Shown here piece by piece: positions 10,381 to 20,001 of a stretch of DNA of 64,000 nucleotides; within the stretch, counting starts at the first letter, position 1; each line of letters opens with the position of its first letter. The notes beneath the pieces are model-generated. The model was given only the letters and a program-made list of their open reading frames with translations. It had not been told where the DNA came from and ran no database searches. Made by a program: the position numbers and the translations under genes. Source of the DNA: Nannochloropsis oceanica (taxonomy: Eukaryota > Sar > Eustigmatophyceae > Eustigmatales > Monodopsidaceae); assembly GCA_004519485.1 (NCBI GenBank), contig CP038132.1, forward strand, positions 615,001-679,000, read 5' to 3'.

Positions 10381-10394
10381 CACACGTTGGACGA
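10381..10394 (+). repeat. Left terminal inverted repeat of the hAT element
   Basis: CACACGTTGGACGA, a perfect inverted match to the right end. It differs from the common CAGNG hAT start, so the family may be lineage-specific. Confidence 0.9.
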
Positions 10395-10440
10395 CTACAA
10401 ATATTCCTTAGTCAGTCGTAGGTCGTCCTGTCCTGCGATT

Positions 10441-10640
10441 GTGCATGACTATTAGTCGTCACAGTCGTCCACTCCAATGAAAATTGTTGACTATTAGTCG
10501 TCATAGTCGTCGGAGATCGAAATGATGCACGACTACGACGACTATTAGTCGTCGACTCCAACGATTATGCACGACTATGACGACTGTAACGACTACCTCA
10601 CGACTATGACGACTCTCTCACGATTAAATGTCTCTGATCG
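10441..10640. repeat. Left subterminal palindromic repeat array
   Basis: The 14-mer GACTATTAGTCGTC occurs exactly three times (10447-10460, 10489-10502, 10540-10553), among many shorter GACGACTA / TAGTCGTC units in both orientations. Such clustered palindromic units next to hAT ends are typical transposase-binding sites. Confidence 0.85.
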
Positions 10641-10909
10641 TACCTGTGGGATACAAGACTTACTATGGGTGAAAAAACTGAAAAAAATCTTGTATTGCTT
10701 TGCAACTGACCTTCGGTCTGCGTGAGAGCGAAGTCAAACTCACAAAGGAAAGAAGGAAAGTACTAAAGTTTCATTACACACAGAGATTCACGTACGGCAC
10801 ACCGGCGAAAACCATTTTACTACTTCCTTTCCCAGTCACAACTGTATCCCTTCCTCCTTTTTTTTCCCCTCACTGTCTCTCCCTTTCTTTTTCAATGCGC
10901 CACATATAC

Positions 10910-12982
10910 TTACGCATCACCATCATCGTCATCATCATTATCATCATAACCGTCGTCAATTTCATCATCATCTGCACCATCATTGGCTCCATACCTTGTT
11001 GTTTCCGTCGCCTGTTTATCTTTCTCCTCGGCCTCGGCGTCGTCTTCCTTCTCCCCCTCCTTCGCCACAGACTCATCCAAATGAAGAAACTTCTGAAAGT
11101 CCTCCTTGTTCCGCAGTCGTCGTGGCATGGCTTCTTTCGCCTCCGTAACAGTCAGCTCCCGGATGTCGGAGAGGGGCGGAATTTTGTCTATGTTCATGTT
11201 TAGAAGCATGGTCATCTCCACAAATGCCTGATCTAGCTGGGCGCGGTGCACGGTCAATACGTTGCTCGCAATGCTGAAGTCTCGCTCGAGCGACGCGGCA
11301 CCACCAGGCATGGAGAGGAGAGCTTGAAAGATCTGAGCAAGTTCAGGGAACATGCCGCTCCCTGTCGTGAGCCACCAGCTGGAGATGTCTTTCCACTGCA
11401 TTTTTTTCGCAATGTCGACTTTGTCCCCCTTCCCCCCGCACCAATCAAAATACTCATCCAGTTTCGCCCTGGCCCATGCGTACGAGGTCATGGGGCCAGA
11501 CGCTACAGCCTGACAGTCATCCTCATCGTCAGACATCATGGCAGGCGATGTCACTGGTAGTCGCCTTTCTGTATTCAGGCAAGGTCCTCTTCGGCAGTTG
11601 GCTGGAAATGTTCTCATCCTCAAATTCCTCACCTCCACCCACCCCCAACCCTCTGTTGAAATGCAATTCCTCCAACATAACAATGAATACGTCTTCGATC
11701 TTGCTCTTCACCAGCGTAGCGTGCTCTTTGGAGTCCGCCATCTTATCTACCCACTTCATCTTCATTAGGCCAGGGTGTGCCAAAGCCGCTGCATCAAAGA
11801 GGTAGGAGGGCTTTCCACAATCTCCGGTGGAATGGTACCTGTCCTTCACAAAACGCTTGATAATGCCCTCACGCAGCAGCCTCCTGCTCTTTGTTCCAAC
11901 ATCCGTCAGAGCAGCTGCGCGTACAGCCGTGTGACCGCGAGGCAGCACAGGCCCCGCTCCTCCTTCCTCTAGGTCCACTGCCTCATCCTTTTTATCCACG
12001 ACGGCAGTCACAATTAGAGGCTTGTCCAAAGCAAGCTCGTTTTGTAGGAGGAGAACGACACGCATGACGAGGAGGGGCCCGGACGTGACAGAGGAGCCCT
12101 GCAAGTCCTTTAAAAGGAGATTGACCCAGTAAAGCAGGCGTAGAGAGTCCTTCATCGGCAGGATCGACCTGCCGATGAAGGACCTCTCTACGTTCGTCAA
12201 CACCCGCGCCATGCCAGTTGAGCTTGCTGAAGAGGGCGGCTGGATGCGACAGAAACCACCCACTGCATGTCAACCTCGCCTGGATGTTTTGCGCATGCTT
12301 TCAGAAGGACACCCAGCGACGGTGGTACTGTCAGACGACGGAGACCTGCCGCGTCAACAACATATTTAACATATTTATTACTGATGCTGCCGTGATGGTC
12401 ACGCAAGTGGCTCGTGACGTTGGCCGTGGAAGTGGAGGTCGTTGAGATAAATATGTTGTTGTCGCGGCAGGTCTCCGTCGTCTGACAGTACCACCGTCGC
12501 TGGGTGTCCTTCTGAAAGCATGCGCAAAACATCCAGGCGTGGCTGACATGCTTGTTCGCAGTGGGTGGTTTCTGTCGCATCCAGCCGCCCTCTTCAGCAA
12601 GCTCAACTGGCATGGCGCGGGTGTTGACGAACGTAGAGAGGTCCTTCATCGGCAGGTCGATCCTCTCCACGCCAAGAGCTTTCCGCTTCCGCTTCCCATT
12701 GATGGTAGAAAGAGACAACCGTCGACGGGATTTCGCGCTGCTACTGGAGCTGGCGGTGATGCTACTGTTGATGCTGCTGTTGACACTAGCGTTGTCCTCC
12801 TGTTCCATCACCACCACATCAGAGTCCTCCTCCTCCATCCCATCTTCCTCCTCCATCCCGTCAGCTTGCTCCATTCCGTCAGCTTGTTCATTTTGGTCGT
12901 CAGGGACGGCAGATTCGTCATATTGGCATGGTAAGGCGACGGCTATAGCGACGGAGGCAGCAGCGACATCTTGTGTTGCCAT
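10910..12982 (-). pseudogene. hAT transposase, rearranged
   Basis: Read leftwards. From ATG 12982 an acidic, Ser-rich N-terminus with a basic patch (KSRRRLSLS) leads into a BED-like zinc finger with C-x5-C spacing (WYCQTTETCRDN) and HLRDHH at its end. The frame then enters a 75-bp spacer and an inverted copy of the same finger, and stops at 12197. Transposase-like sequence resumes at about 12150 (SLRLLYWVNLLLKD) and continues to VKSKIEDVFIVMLEELHF. After a change of frame near 11600, possibly a small intron or a frameshift, the hAT dimerisation domain follows (ALLSMPGGAASLERDFSIAS, then QLDQAFVEMTMLLNMN), ending in an acidic tail. Much of the RNase H-like catalytic region expected between finger and dimerisation domain is absent, so I treat this as a defective copy. 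Confidence 0.8.
12161..12663. repeat. Internal inverted duplication of the BED-finger segment
   Basis: Arms 12161-12368 and 12448-12663 are near-identical inverted copies, separated by an 80-bp spacer. The left arm lacks 9 bp and has a few substitutions. A shorter copy of the arm end lies just outside (12139-12160), making a small palindrome around 12160-12190. Confidence 0.88.
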
Positions 12983-13189
12983 TCTTTAGGAGTGCTGATG
13001 TTGTGATGGGGGGAGTCGAGAGTTTTAGTATGTCCTGATTTATGTGGTCGTCCATCATTGTCGCTGTTCTCATTGTAATGCTCGGGCTGAGCTGCACGAC
13101 ACGCGCGTATCTAGAGCTAGCTATAGTAATAGTAACTTCAAATTATCACGCACCACTTTCTATCCTTCAACGACAAATAATAGTGCGTG

Positions 13190-13400
13190 TGTCGTATGTA
13201 GTCGTAGGCCGGCGAAGAATACGAATGACTGCGTCGTCGCTCGCGGAAAATTTGGACGACTGCGACGACTAAATAGTCGTCGCTTGATGGGAATCATGCA
13301 CGACTACAACGATTACTAGTCGTCCTTGATGGAAATCATGCAAGACTACGACTAATCACATGATTATCGACGACTATTGACGACTATCGTAATAGTCAGT
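13190..13400. repeat. Right subterminal GTCGTC/GACGAC array
   Basis: A mirror-like counterpart of the left array. Many GACGACT, AGTCGTC and ACGACTA units occur in both orientations, including GACGACTAAATAGTCGTC near 13256-13273. Confidence 0.8.
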
Positions 13401-13425
13401 CGTTCAGGCCATTTTTGCAGAATAA

Positions 13426-13439
13426 TCGTCCAACGTGTG
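13426..13439 (-). repeat. Right terminal inverted repeat of the hAT element
   Basis: TCGTCCAACGTGTG, the exact reverse complement of the left end, followed by the second copy of the target duplication at 13440-13447. Confidence 0.9.
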
Positions 13440-13554
13440 GTTCGAGAGCAAAAAGCCATCAAGAAACAAATTTTGGAACAGTCTTCATTCTTATAAATCG
13501 TTTCATCAATAAACATGCGTTCCTACAATGTGTACATAGATGTACCGCTCTCTC

Positions 13555-16500
13555 TTAGAATGCTCTGTTGCGTTTGTTGCTTCCACCATTTGGAACCCCA
13601 CTCCACCGCTTCTTCACCTTTGAAAGCCCTCCACGATCACCCTCGATTATAAATAACTGGTCCGTTTCCTCTACTCCTTCCCTTTCTATCCTCTGGCCAT
13701 CTTTCTGCTTCGTCGAAGGAGAGGTGGAAGAGGAGGAGGAGACGGAGGAGGGAGCCAACGTTGGGTCTTTGCTCATAATGAGCCCCTTGTCTACCAAAGC
13801 TCGCAGCCCGCTGAGGACACTCTCGTTTCTGAATTCCTCGCCATTGCAAATCAGCCTCAAGTTTTCATTCTTGTCCAATCCCGAGGCCCGCCACCAGGTT
13901 ATCACGCGCTGTTGTCCTGTTTCGTAAGACAAGAGAGCGAGGAGCAGGGGACTCAAAGCACGTAGGTAAGCAGCAGGGGCTTGGTGGAGGAGAGCTGAAG
14001 ATCCGGCCGTATGAAAGGAATTTGATGAGCATCTAAAGACATCACTACCGCTTCTACTACTGCTATTTTCGCTGCTGCTGAGACTGTCAAACAAGGAGTC
14101 AGTGATACGCTTCACGTCTTTCATCAAAGCTGCCCGACAAGGGTGCACCGACTGCTGCTCCTCCTGCCCCACCACCAGAGCTGATCCTGCTGCCCCTACT
14201 CCTCCTCTTCCTCCTCCCAGATCTTCGGGTCCCGCCAAAGCAGCAGTAGCCTCCCACCAACAAGCTAACGCCTGAGCAATTCCTCCTAGTGCCTCAAGGT
14301 CCCAGGGTGATGGAGCTGGCTTAAGACAAACAGAGAGCCATGACGCACTCATGTTGGGGGGGGGGGAGCAGGAGAATGACGGGTCGTGAACGCCAGTAAC
14401 TCCGTATGACGGCGAATTATGCCCACAGACGTGGGAGGAGGAGGAGGAGGAGGAGGAGGAGGAGGAGGAAGGAGTAGCAGCAGTAGCTTCGTGGAGTACC
14501 CGCAAAATATGTATGCTCGCTTTCACCGCGTACTCATTTAACAACTTCCGCCGCCAACGATTCTGCTGTCGCTTTTGTTGTTGCTGCCTCTGCTGTTGCG
14601 CCATCACTCCTCCTCCCTTCCCTCCAGGAGATGCCTGCAGCATGGTGTTGACCGACCGCAAGTAGGCGTGTGCCAAGGGACACACCAAAGTAGTCAATGC
14701 TGGAGCAGTGTACGCGCTGTTCAACCACTTCTTAGTAACCACCGCAATAGCAACAGCATCACCAGCACCACCATCATTGTCAGCAGTAGCAGCGGTGGCG
14801 GCCACCGAGAAGCCCTTCCCCTTCTTTCCCTTCCCCGGCCCTTCCCCCTCCTCCTCCTCACAATCCCCCTGCAGCTCCCACAGGGGGCCTAAAACATCAA
14901 GTACCGCCCTTAGCCTCGCCTCCGGCACGTCCTCCATGTCCTCCAACAAATAACCCAGACTTTCCTCCCCCTCCTCCTCTGACCCTCCCTCTCCTCCACT
15001 ACCGCCACACCGTTCTAGACACGCACATAGCAAGTTCACCCATTGCTGAACCACAAAACCTCCTCCTGATGCTCGCTGCAGTGCTTCTCCATCTCTGAAA
15101 GCCACGCCAGCCAGCACACTTGTCGCGAACTTTGGCAACATTTCCAAGACCGCACAAGCCTGCATCTCTACCTCCTTCCTTCTCTCCCTCCCGCCCGCTA
15201 TCCCTCCCTTCTTCCCCAATTCGCCGACCAGTCGTGTCATGGTTGCGCAGTAAAAATAGAGGAATGGGTTTGGAGAAGGCACGTCCTCCTTCACATTTCC
15301 TCCATTGAAGGTCGTCAGACGCCGCAGGAGCCCCTCAAGGAATGGAAGGAGCTGAAAAATAGGAAGAGCAGGGAGGGAGGGGGAAGTAGCGGTGGTGACG
15401 GTGGTGTTCCTCGAGTCTGCGGGTCGGAGGAGAAGGGCTTTCAGTCCAAGGAGTAGGAAACCAAGATGTGCATGAGCTGGTGGTGATGGTGCTGCTGGTG
15501 TGGAAGAGGGAGTAGGAAAAGGAGGAGGCACATAAACTCTTCCAACCACCTCTTTCCACAACCGGCTCTCATCTCCTTGGATGGGTCGATCGGAGATTGC
15601 GTATTTCTTAAGCGCCTCATCGGCCATGGCGTGGAGGAGGGCAAGAGGGGAGGAAGGAAGAAGGACTCCCTTCTGTTCACGCTTTCGATTCCGAAGCACC
15701 TCAAACACCTCGTCGAGCAGCATGCCTGGGATAGGGCAATCTTCTTCTTTTCTTCGAGGACTTATCATTATGGCCCCACCGGTTTCTTTTCTTCCTTTGT
15801 TTTTGGTTTTTGAAGAGAAGGGTGATGAGGAGGAAGATGTGAGAGGAGAGGAAAGCAGGAGGGGCGGCAGGAGGCGCTGCAGGAGGTGGGACCACGCGGC
15901 TACAGCGGCTTTTCCGGCCAGAGGTTGAGGAGGGGGGGTAGAATCTTGAATATCCTGAGGGGGAAAAGTGAAAGATGAGGAGGAAGGCGTGTCTGTGCAT
16001 TGTCGTGGCCGCTGTTGTGCTTGCTGCCGTTGCTGCTGTGGTTGTTGATGCTGCTGCTGGTGCTCGAAGAGTTGTCGGTAGTGTTCTTGAATGGAGTTAT
16101 GGCGTGCTAGGACTCGAATGGCGAGGACTAAGACGTGTCGTTGGGTGTCGAGATCAAGAGGAGGCACCTCTTGCCACCCTCTCTGCGTGTGGTCTCTTTT
16201 GAGGAGAAGCGAGCCAGGGATTGCCCCCGGGACAAGAGAGGACAGGAAACGCAGCCCTGCCTCGAAACGAAGAAAAGCTGGGTCAGACCCACTGCCGTTA
16301 TGGACGGTTGCTAGGATGTTGAGGAGGATTCCTCGCACGCTCGCGTCTTTTTTACTCCCCACGCATCCGATGGTTTGGTCTGAATCGGATGCAGGGGAGG
16401 AGGAGGAGGAGGAGGAGGAGGAGGAGGAGGAGGAGGAGGAGGAGGAGGAGGATGAGGAGGACCACAGGTAGGGTTGCCACTCCTTTTTGCTGAGTACGAC

Positions 16501-18114
16501 GCTGCAAAGTCTCAAGGCCTCACAATCGTACTCTCGTTGGCCTCCGCAAGGGGTCTCGGAGAAATGACGGAGCAACGGTCGAGGCAGACAGTTGAGGAAG
16601 TCGGTGAGGAACTTCTCTTTCCTCACCTTGTCCTTCCCCTTCACGTTTTGCACGATCCGAGACCAGTCGCGCGCTACTGCCAAGACATAAGAGCAAGTCC
16701 AAATCCTCAATGACTGCACTCGCATTTGGTGTACCTTCAGCCGTTCAGTCGTACTATCAATGCTCCTGCTGCTGGTGGTTGTCCTGCTATTGGTCTTCAT
16801 GGCCTTGTCGAGGACGTCTAGCAATGTTTTGATTACTTTCTTATCCGTTAGCCCCGCTGGACTCAGCAGGGGCAACAAGCGCTCAACTACTCGCACAGCT
16901 AAAAGCAAGTCGTGATTGGCCAGGTGTTCTAATACCTCGCTTTGGAAGTGCTCTCGAATAAAGCTACAATAGCTCCCATCACTCGGCTCCTTGCCTGGCA
17001 CCGGATCACGCGCCAGTAGAGGGACAGGAAAGGTCGATTGCGCCTGCGTTAACGCCGTCACGGCCATGTCTACTCCCGCCTCGTTCACACTCTCTGTCAT
17101 GCCTCTTTCTCCTTCCTCGTGACGCCTTCCACCACAAGTAATACGTCCTCCCTTCAAAACGTAAAGCAAAATGGCCTTGAGCAGCCCACGGGCTTCGCCT
17201 GCACATCCTGGGTTGGTTGCCAGACGAGGTAGCAATTTGGAGGAGACTAGCAAACCCTGCACGGGCAAGAAAGGTGCAAAGTCACCAAATCTTCCATCGA
17301 CAGCTAAGCGTATGGCCGTCATAACTTTTTGAAGGAGGGATTCAGAGAGGTTTGAGAGATCGCACACTTGATAGGCGATTGTTGTTAGTAGGGAGTTGGC
17401 CAGGTCTGCCAACGGCATCTGCTCATGCCCTGCCGCCGTGTTGTAACCCTCACGCACCGTAAGCTGCTCCTGTACCTTTTCTATAATTTCCACGAGCAAA
17501 CTCAAAACTTTCTCATCTGCACGATTGTTATTGGAGAGCTGCGCGCAACATCGCTTGTCGTTGAGAAGCAGGGTCAGTAGGGGCAGAGCGGGCGAGACTG
17601 AAGCCGCGAAGTCAGCGGGCGAGGCAACGGCGGGACGCAAGCTCTCGACAATGTGGTCCACCACGGCGGCGCCTCGCAAGGGGATGAAACATTGCAGGTC
17701 CTCGGGTGTCTCCTCCTCCCCTGCGGCTGCTTCCATTTTTTCGTACAAGAATTGGTAGGCCTCGATGCAGGAGTGGCAGCCCCGATCCTTGATGCCACCG
17801 CCCTGACCGCCATCCTCCCCCAGTAGCTCCCCTAGACATGCCGCTACATTTTCCCAGACCATGGCCTTACTATGTGCACGGGAGGGGAGCGTGAGCGTGG
17901 TACAACTTGCGTTGAACGTACAAATGAGGAACTTGGGCCGCGATTCGGGCCGCGATTTTGCTTTGACTTGCTCACAATCTCTCCACCACACATATCCACC
18001 CGCACACAACCTCTCAGGGACAAAGTTCAAGAAACGTACCAGCTGCTGAGTGCTTTGATTCTCAATGGGTGCTTGAGTGGTTTGAAATTTTGGCATTTGA
18101 TTCCGACGGTCCAT
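13555..18114 (-). CDS. Large helical-repeat-like protein, function unknown
   Basis: Intronless frame of 1,519 residues from ATG 18114. Outside its low-complexity inserts it is dominated by Leu-rich amphipathic helices (LPLLTLLLNDKRCC, LLAVRVVERLLPLL, LRALSPLLLALLSYETG), suggesting an alpha-solenoid of HEAT/ARM type. Two Ser homopolymers (about residues 554-576 and 1213-1230) come from (TCC)n tracts, and a Gln-rich stretch lies near residues 690-710. No catalytic motif, signal peptide or membrane segment is evident. Large solenoids of this sort include ribosome-biogenesis, nuclear-pore and DNA-repair scaffold proteins, but I cannot tie it to any of them. A second Met about 85 residues in (MVWENVAACLGELL) may be the true start, as the region before it is less ordered. 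It shares a short divergent promoter with NAA30. Confidence 0.75.
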   Translation of the reverse strand: MDRRNQMPKFQTTQAPIENQSTQQLVRFLNFVPERLCAGGYVWWRDCEQVKAKSRPESRPKFLICTFNASCTTLTLPSRAHSKAMVWENVAACLGELLGEDGGQGGGIKDRGCHSCIEAYQFLYEKMEAAAGEEETPEDLQCFIPLRGAAVVDHIVESLRPAVASPADFAASVSPALPLLTLLLNDKRCCAQLSNNNRADEKVLSLLVEIIEKVQEQLTVREGYNTAAGHEQMPLADLANSLLTTIAYQVCDLSNLSESLLQKVMTAIRLAVDGRFGDFAPFLPVQGLLVSSKLLPRLATNPGCAGEARGLLKAILLYVLKGGRITCGGRRHEEGERGMTESVNEAGVDMAVTALTQAQSTFPVPLLARDPVPGKEPSDGSYCSFIREHFQSEVLEHLANHDLLLAVRVVERLLPLLSPAGLTDKKVIKTLLDVLDKAMKTNSRTTTSSRSIDSTTERLKVHQMRVQSLRIWTCSYVLAVARDWSRIVQNVKGKDKVRKEKFLTDFLNCLPRPLLRHFSETPCGGQREYDCEALRLCSVVLSKKEWQPYLWSSSSSSSSSSSSSSSSSSSSSSPASDSDQTIGCVGSKKDASVRGILLNILATVHNGSGSDPAFLRFEAGLRFLSSLVPGAIPGSLLLKRDHTQRGWQEVPPLDLDTQRHVLVLAIRVLARHNSIQEHYRQLFEHQQQHQQPQQQRQQAQQRPRQCTDTPSSSSFTFPPQDIQDSTPPPQPLAGKAAVAAWSHLLQRLLPPLLLSSPLTSSSSSPFSSKTKNKGRKETGGAIMISPRRKEEDCPIPGMLLDEVFEVLRNRKREQKGVLLPSSPLALLHAMADEALKKYAISDRPIQGDESRLWKEVVGRVYVPPPFPTPSSTPAAPSPPAHAHLGFLLLGLKALLLRPADSRNTTVTTATSPSLPALPIFQLLPFLEGLLRRLTTFNGGNVKEDVPSPNPFLYFYCATMTRLVGELGKKGGIAGGRERRKEVEMQACAVLEMLPKFATSVLAGVAFRDGEALQRASGGGFVVQQWVNLLCACLERCGGSGGEGGSEEEGEESLGYLLEDMEDVPEARLRAVLDVLGPLWELQGDCEEEEGEGPGKGKKGKGFSVAATAATADNDGGAGDAVAIAVVTKKWLNSAYTAPALTTLVCPLAHAYLRSVNTMLQASPGGKGGGVMAQQQRQQQQKRQQNRWRRKLLNEYAVKASIHILRVLHEATAATPSSSSSSSSSSSSHVCGHNSPSYGVTGVHDPSFSCSPPPNMSASWLSVCLKPAPSPWDLEALGGIAQALACWWEATAALAGPEDLGGGRGGVGAAGSALVVGQEEQQSVHPCRAALMKDVKRITDSLFDSLSSSENSSSRSGSDVFRCSSNSFHTAGSSALLHQAPAAYLRALSPLLLALLSYETGQQRVITWWRASGLDKNENLRLICNGEEFRNESVLSGLRALVDKGLIMSKDPTLAPSSVSSSSSTSPSTKQKDGQRIEREGVEETDQLFIIEGDRGGLSKVKKRWSGVPNGGSNKRNRAF

Positions 18115-18231
18115 CACTCAGCCTCCCACCTCCTCTCCTCTTTGCCTGCGGTCGAGAACACACGCTAGTCCAACGACACCGCCACAACATCTCACGACAT
18201 CAACATTGAAAAAGGCACGACAATACCGACT
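18115..18231. promoter_or_regulatory. 117-bp divergent promoter
   Basis: Only 117 bp separate the start codons of the leftward solenoid gene (18114) and rightward NAA30 (18232), so both promoters and 5' UTRs must be packed here. The sequence has no TATA box and shows CAACA-type repeats. Confidence 0.55.
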
Positions 18232-19543
18232 ATGACGCAGCAACAGCAGCAGCCTGGGGAAGATGCCAGGTATTATTTCCCCTATATCCTGCCCTAGCCT
18301 CCCCACTTGCCCCCTCCTTCATGTCACACTTCTCTCCTCTTCACACAAATCTTGACTGCCTGTACACAACAGCCTGGCAACCCGCATCCGCTACATGGCT
18401 TATTCCAGTGAGAAGCAGTTAGGGGCCATCATGGCCTTGGTCGACCGGGACTTGTCAGAGCCTTACTCCATTTTCACATACCGCTACTTCCTATGCGGGT
18501 GGCCTGACCTATGCATCCTTGCGTACATTGACGACGACCCTACTAGAACTGCGAAAGATCGAGTTGACAGCATCAAGACCAAATCTGGAGAAGGGGGCGA
18601 TTGGCACGGCACGCTCGTGGGGGTGATCGTGGGCAAGGCAGATAATGAGGGGAGCACGGACCCTAAGGGTTTGTGTGGGTATATTGCCATGTTGGCCGTG
18701 GAGACGTCTTATCGTCGAGCAGGCATAGGTATGAAGTACTCTTACTTGTGATAGGTCTAAGGGTGAGCTTGTCATGTCTATGTGGATCCCAAATGCTGGC
18801 GCTCGCCAACAGGGCACTTATCGAGAGGATGTCAATCGACAAATTTGTTGATCCGACCACTCGCTTACCCAGAATGTCATGTTAGTGAGACGACATATAT
18901 TGACAGCATTTGCTTAACTCTTTGCCATGACTCACCCCAAATCCCCCCCAAAAAAGGACGAAAGCTTGTCGGCCGTGCCGTCGACCGTATGGTGGAAATT
19001 GGCTGTAAAGAAGTTGCACTCGAAGCCGAGGTGACCAATAAAGGAGCTTTGCATTTGTATGAAAGACAGGGTTTCGCTAGGGAGGAACGTTTGTTTAAAT
19101 ATTATCTAAATGGCGTGGATGCATTTAGGCTTAAGTTGTGGTTGGCCGGGGGTGGGGAGGATGTTGGAGGGGGGGAGGAGGATGGAGGGCACAATAAAAT
19201 ACACCAGCATAGTCCTGGGGAGGAGGAAGGAGAAGGATGTTGCGACGATAGAGATCATTATCACCATCATCACCACGAGAAGGAGGGGGAGGAGAAGGAG
19301 AAGGAGGAGTACGCGCACGGACTCCCGCGCGGAGGGCACCAGCACTCCCACGACGGAGGGGGGAGTTGTTGTGGTGGTCACCAACATGGCGAGGAGGACG
19401 AGAACGACCATATAGCCACCCAACAGAGTTTAGCATTGTTGAGTCTAGAAACCAGAATGGTCGGGGCGGCGCGAGTAGCCAAATCGGCAGCGGACGGTGA
19501 TGCGGCAAGGGTTCTCGGAGGGGGAGAGGGGGAGATGACATGA
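18232..19543 (+). CDS. NAA30: N-alpha-acetyltransferase NatC catalytic subunit (NAA30/MAK3)
   Basis: Model: join(18232..18269, 18373..18728, 18957..19543), 326 residues; the phases (2, then 1) fit exactly. NatC acetylates N-terminal Met followed by a bulky hydrophobic residue, on the ribosome. The GNAT fold is clear: IRYMAYSSEKQL, DRDLSEPYSIFTYRYFL, GYIAMLAVETSYRRAGIG with the acetyl-CoA loop R-R-A-G-I-G at about 127-132, then VALEAEVTNKGALHLYERQG and YYLNGVDAFRLKLW, all characteristic of NAA30. The gene departs from the family after residue 195. It adds a tail of about 130 residues rich in His, Cys, Asp and Glu (HHHHHEKEGEEKEKEE; GGHQHSHDGGGSCCGGHQHG), which resembles metal-binding tails. 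The 38-nt first exon is tiny but supplies a start codon and the required phase. Confidence 0.88.
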
Positions 19544-20001
19544 TGGAAGGCAGAGTGAGATACAAAGACGAAAAGCACTATCAAACCCAACTGTCCTTGA
19601 TACGTCGTTTTGAGTATGAGTCAAGGGAGGAACACACTCTCTGATTTTAGCTTGTTTTGCTTCGGGGCGAGATTGGCAGGAGGTGGGTCTCAACGGCTTG
19701 TTCAAGTGTTTGAATTACGAACCAGCACCCGAAGTCCTTGGCAATCAACCTAGCGCCCACTCGCCTCTCTCTCTCACCACACAGGAAGCAATTGTACCAC
19801 AAGGTCCTAATCATGATATATTGTGCTGTTCTCTCATGGGAAAGAGACTTTGCTTGACTGGCATTGCTTGGCAAGTAGTCAAGGAAGCTCTCTCGTCCTG
19901 CATGTCGCCATACCCTCGCTCAGGCCACGCTACGCACTGAGCTTCTGCAACTGAACCCACCACACTGTCCTTTCTCACTCACCATCCAACACACAATACA
20001 T
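19544..20001. other. Intergenic 458 bp, same-strand genes
   Basis: Contains the 3' end of NAA30 and the promoter of the next gene. No open frame or motif of note; an unrecognised upstream exon of the next gene cannot be excluded. Confidence 0.35.

Larger units (their letters stand above)
10381..13439 (-). mobile_element. hAT-superfamily DNA transposon, 3,059 bp
   Basis: The element is bounded by perfect 14-bp terminal inverted repeats (CACACGTTGGACGA at 10381-10394; its reverse complement at 13426-13439) and flanked by identical 8-bp target duplications. Subterminal regions of about 250 bp at each end are packed with GACGAC/GTCGTC motifs, likely transposase-binding sites. The interior carries minus-strand transposase remnants: an acidic N-terminus with a BED-type zinc finger and a hAT C-terminal dimerisation domain. 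The middle is rearranged by a roughly 210-bp inverted duplication, and much of the catalytic core appears to be missing. This copy is therefore probably non-autonomous but could move if a related transposase is supplied. Intact ends and duplication suggest recent insertion. It lies between two leftward genes and interrupts no recognised coding region. Confidence 0.92.

Noticed and set aside
10441-10640. CRISPR-like spaced repeats
   Set aside because: Units are short, palindromic, irregularly spaced and mirrored at the other end of a DNA transposon, so they are subterminal repeats.
12218-12445. Separate small genes on both strands within the transposon
   Set aside because: They are readings of the two arms of the inverted duplication of the transposase BED finger.
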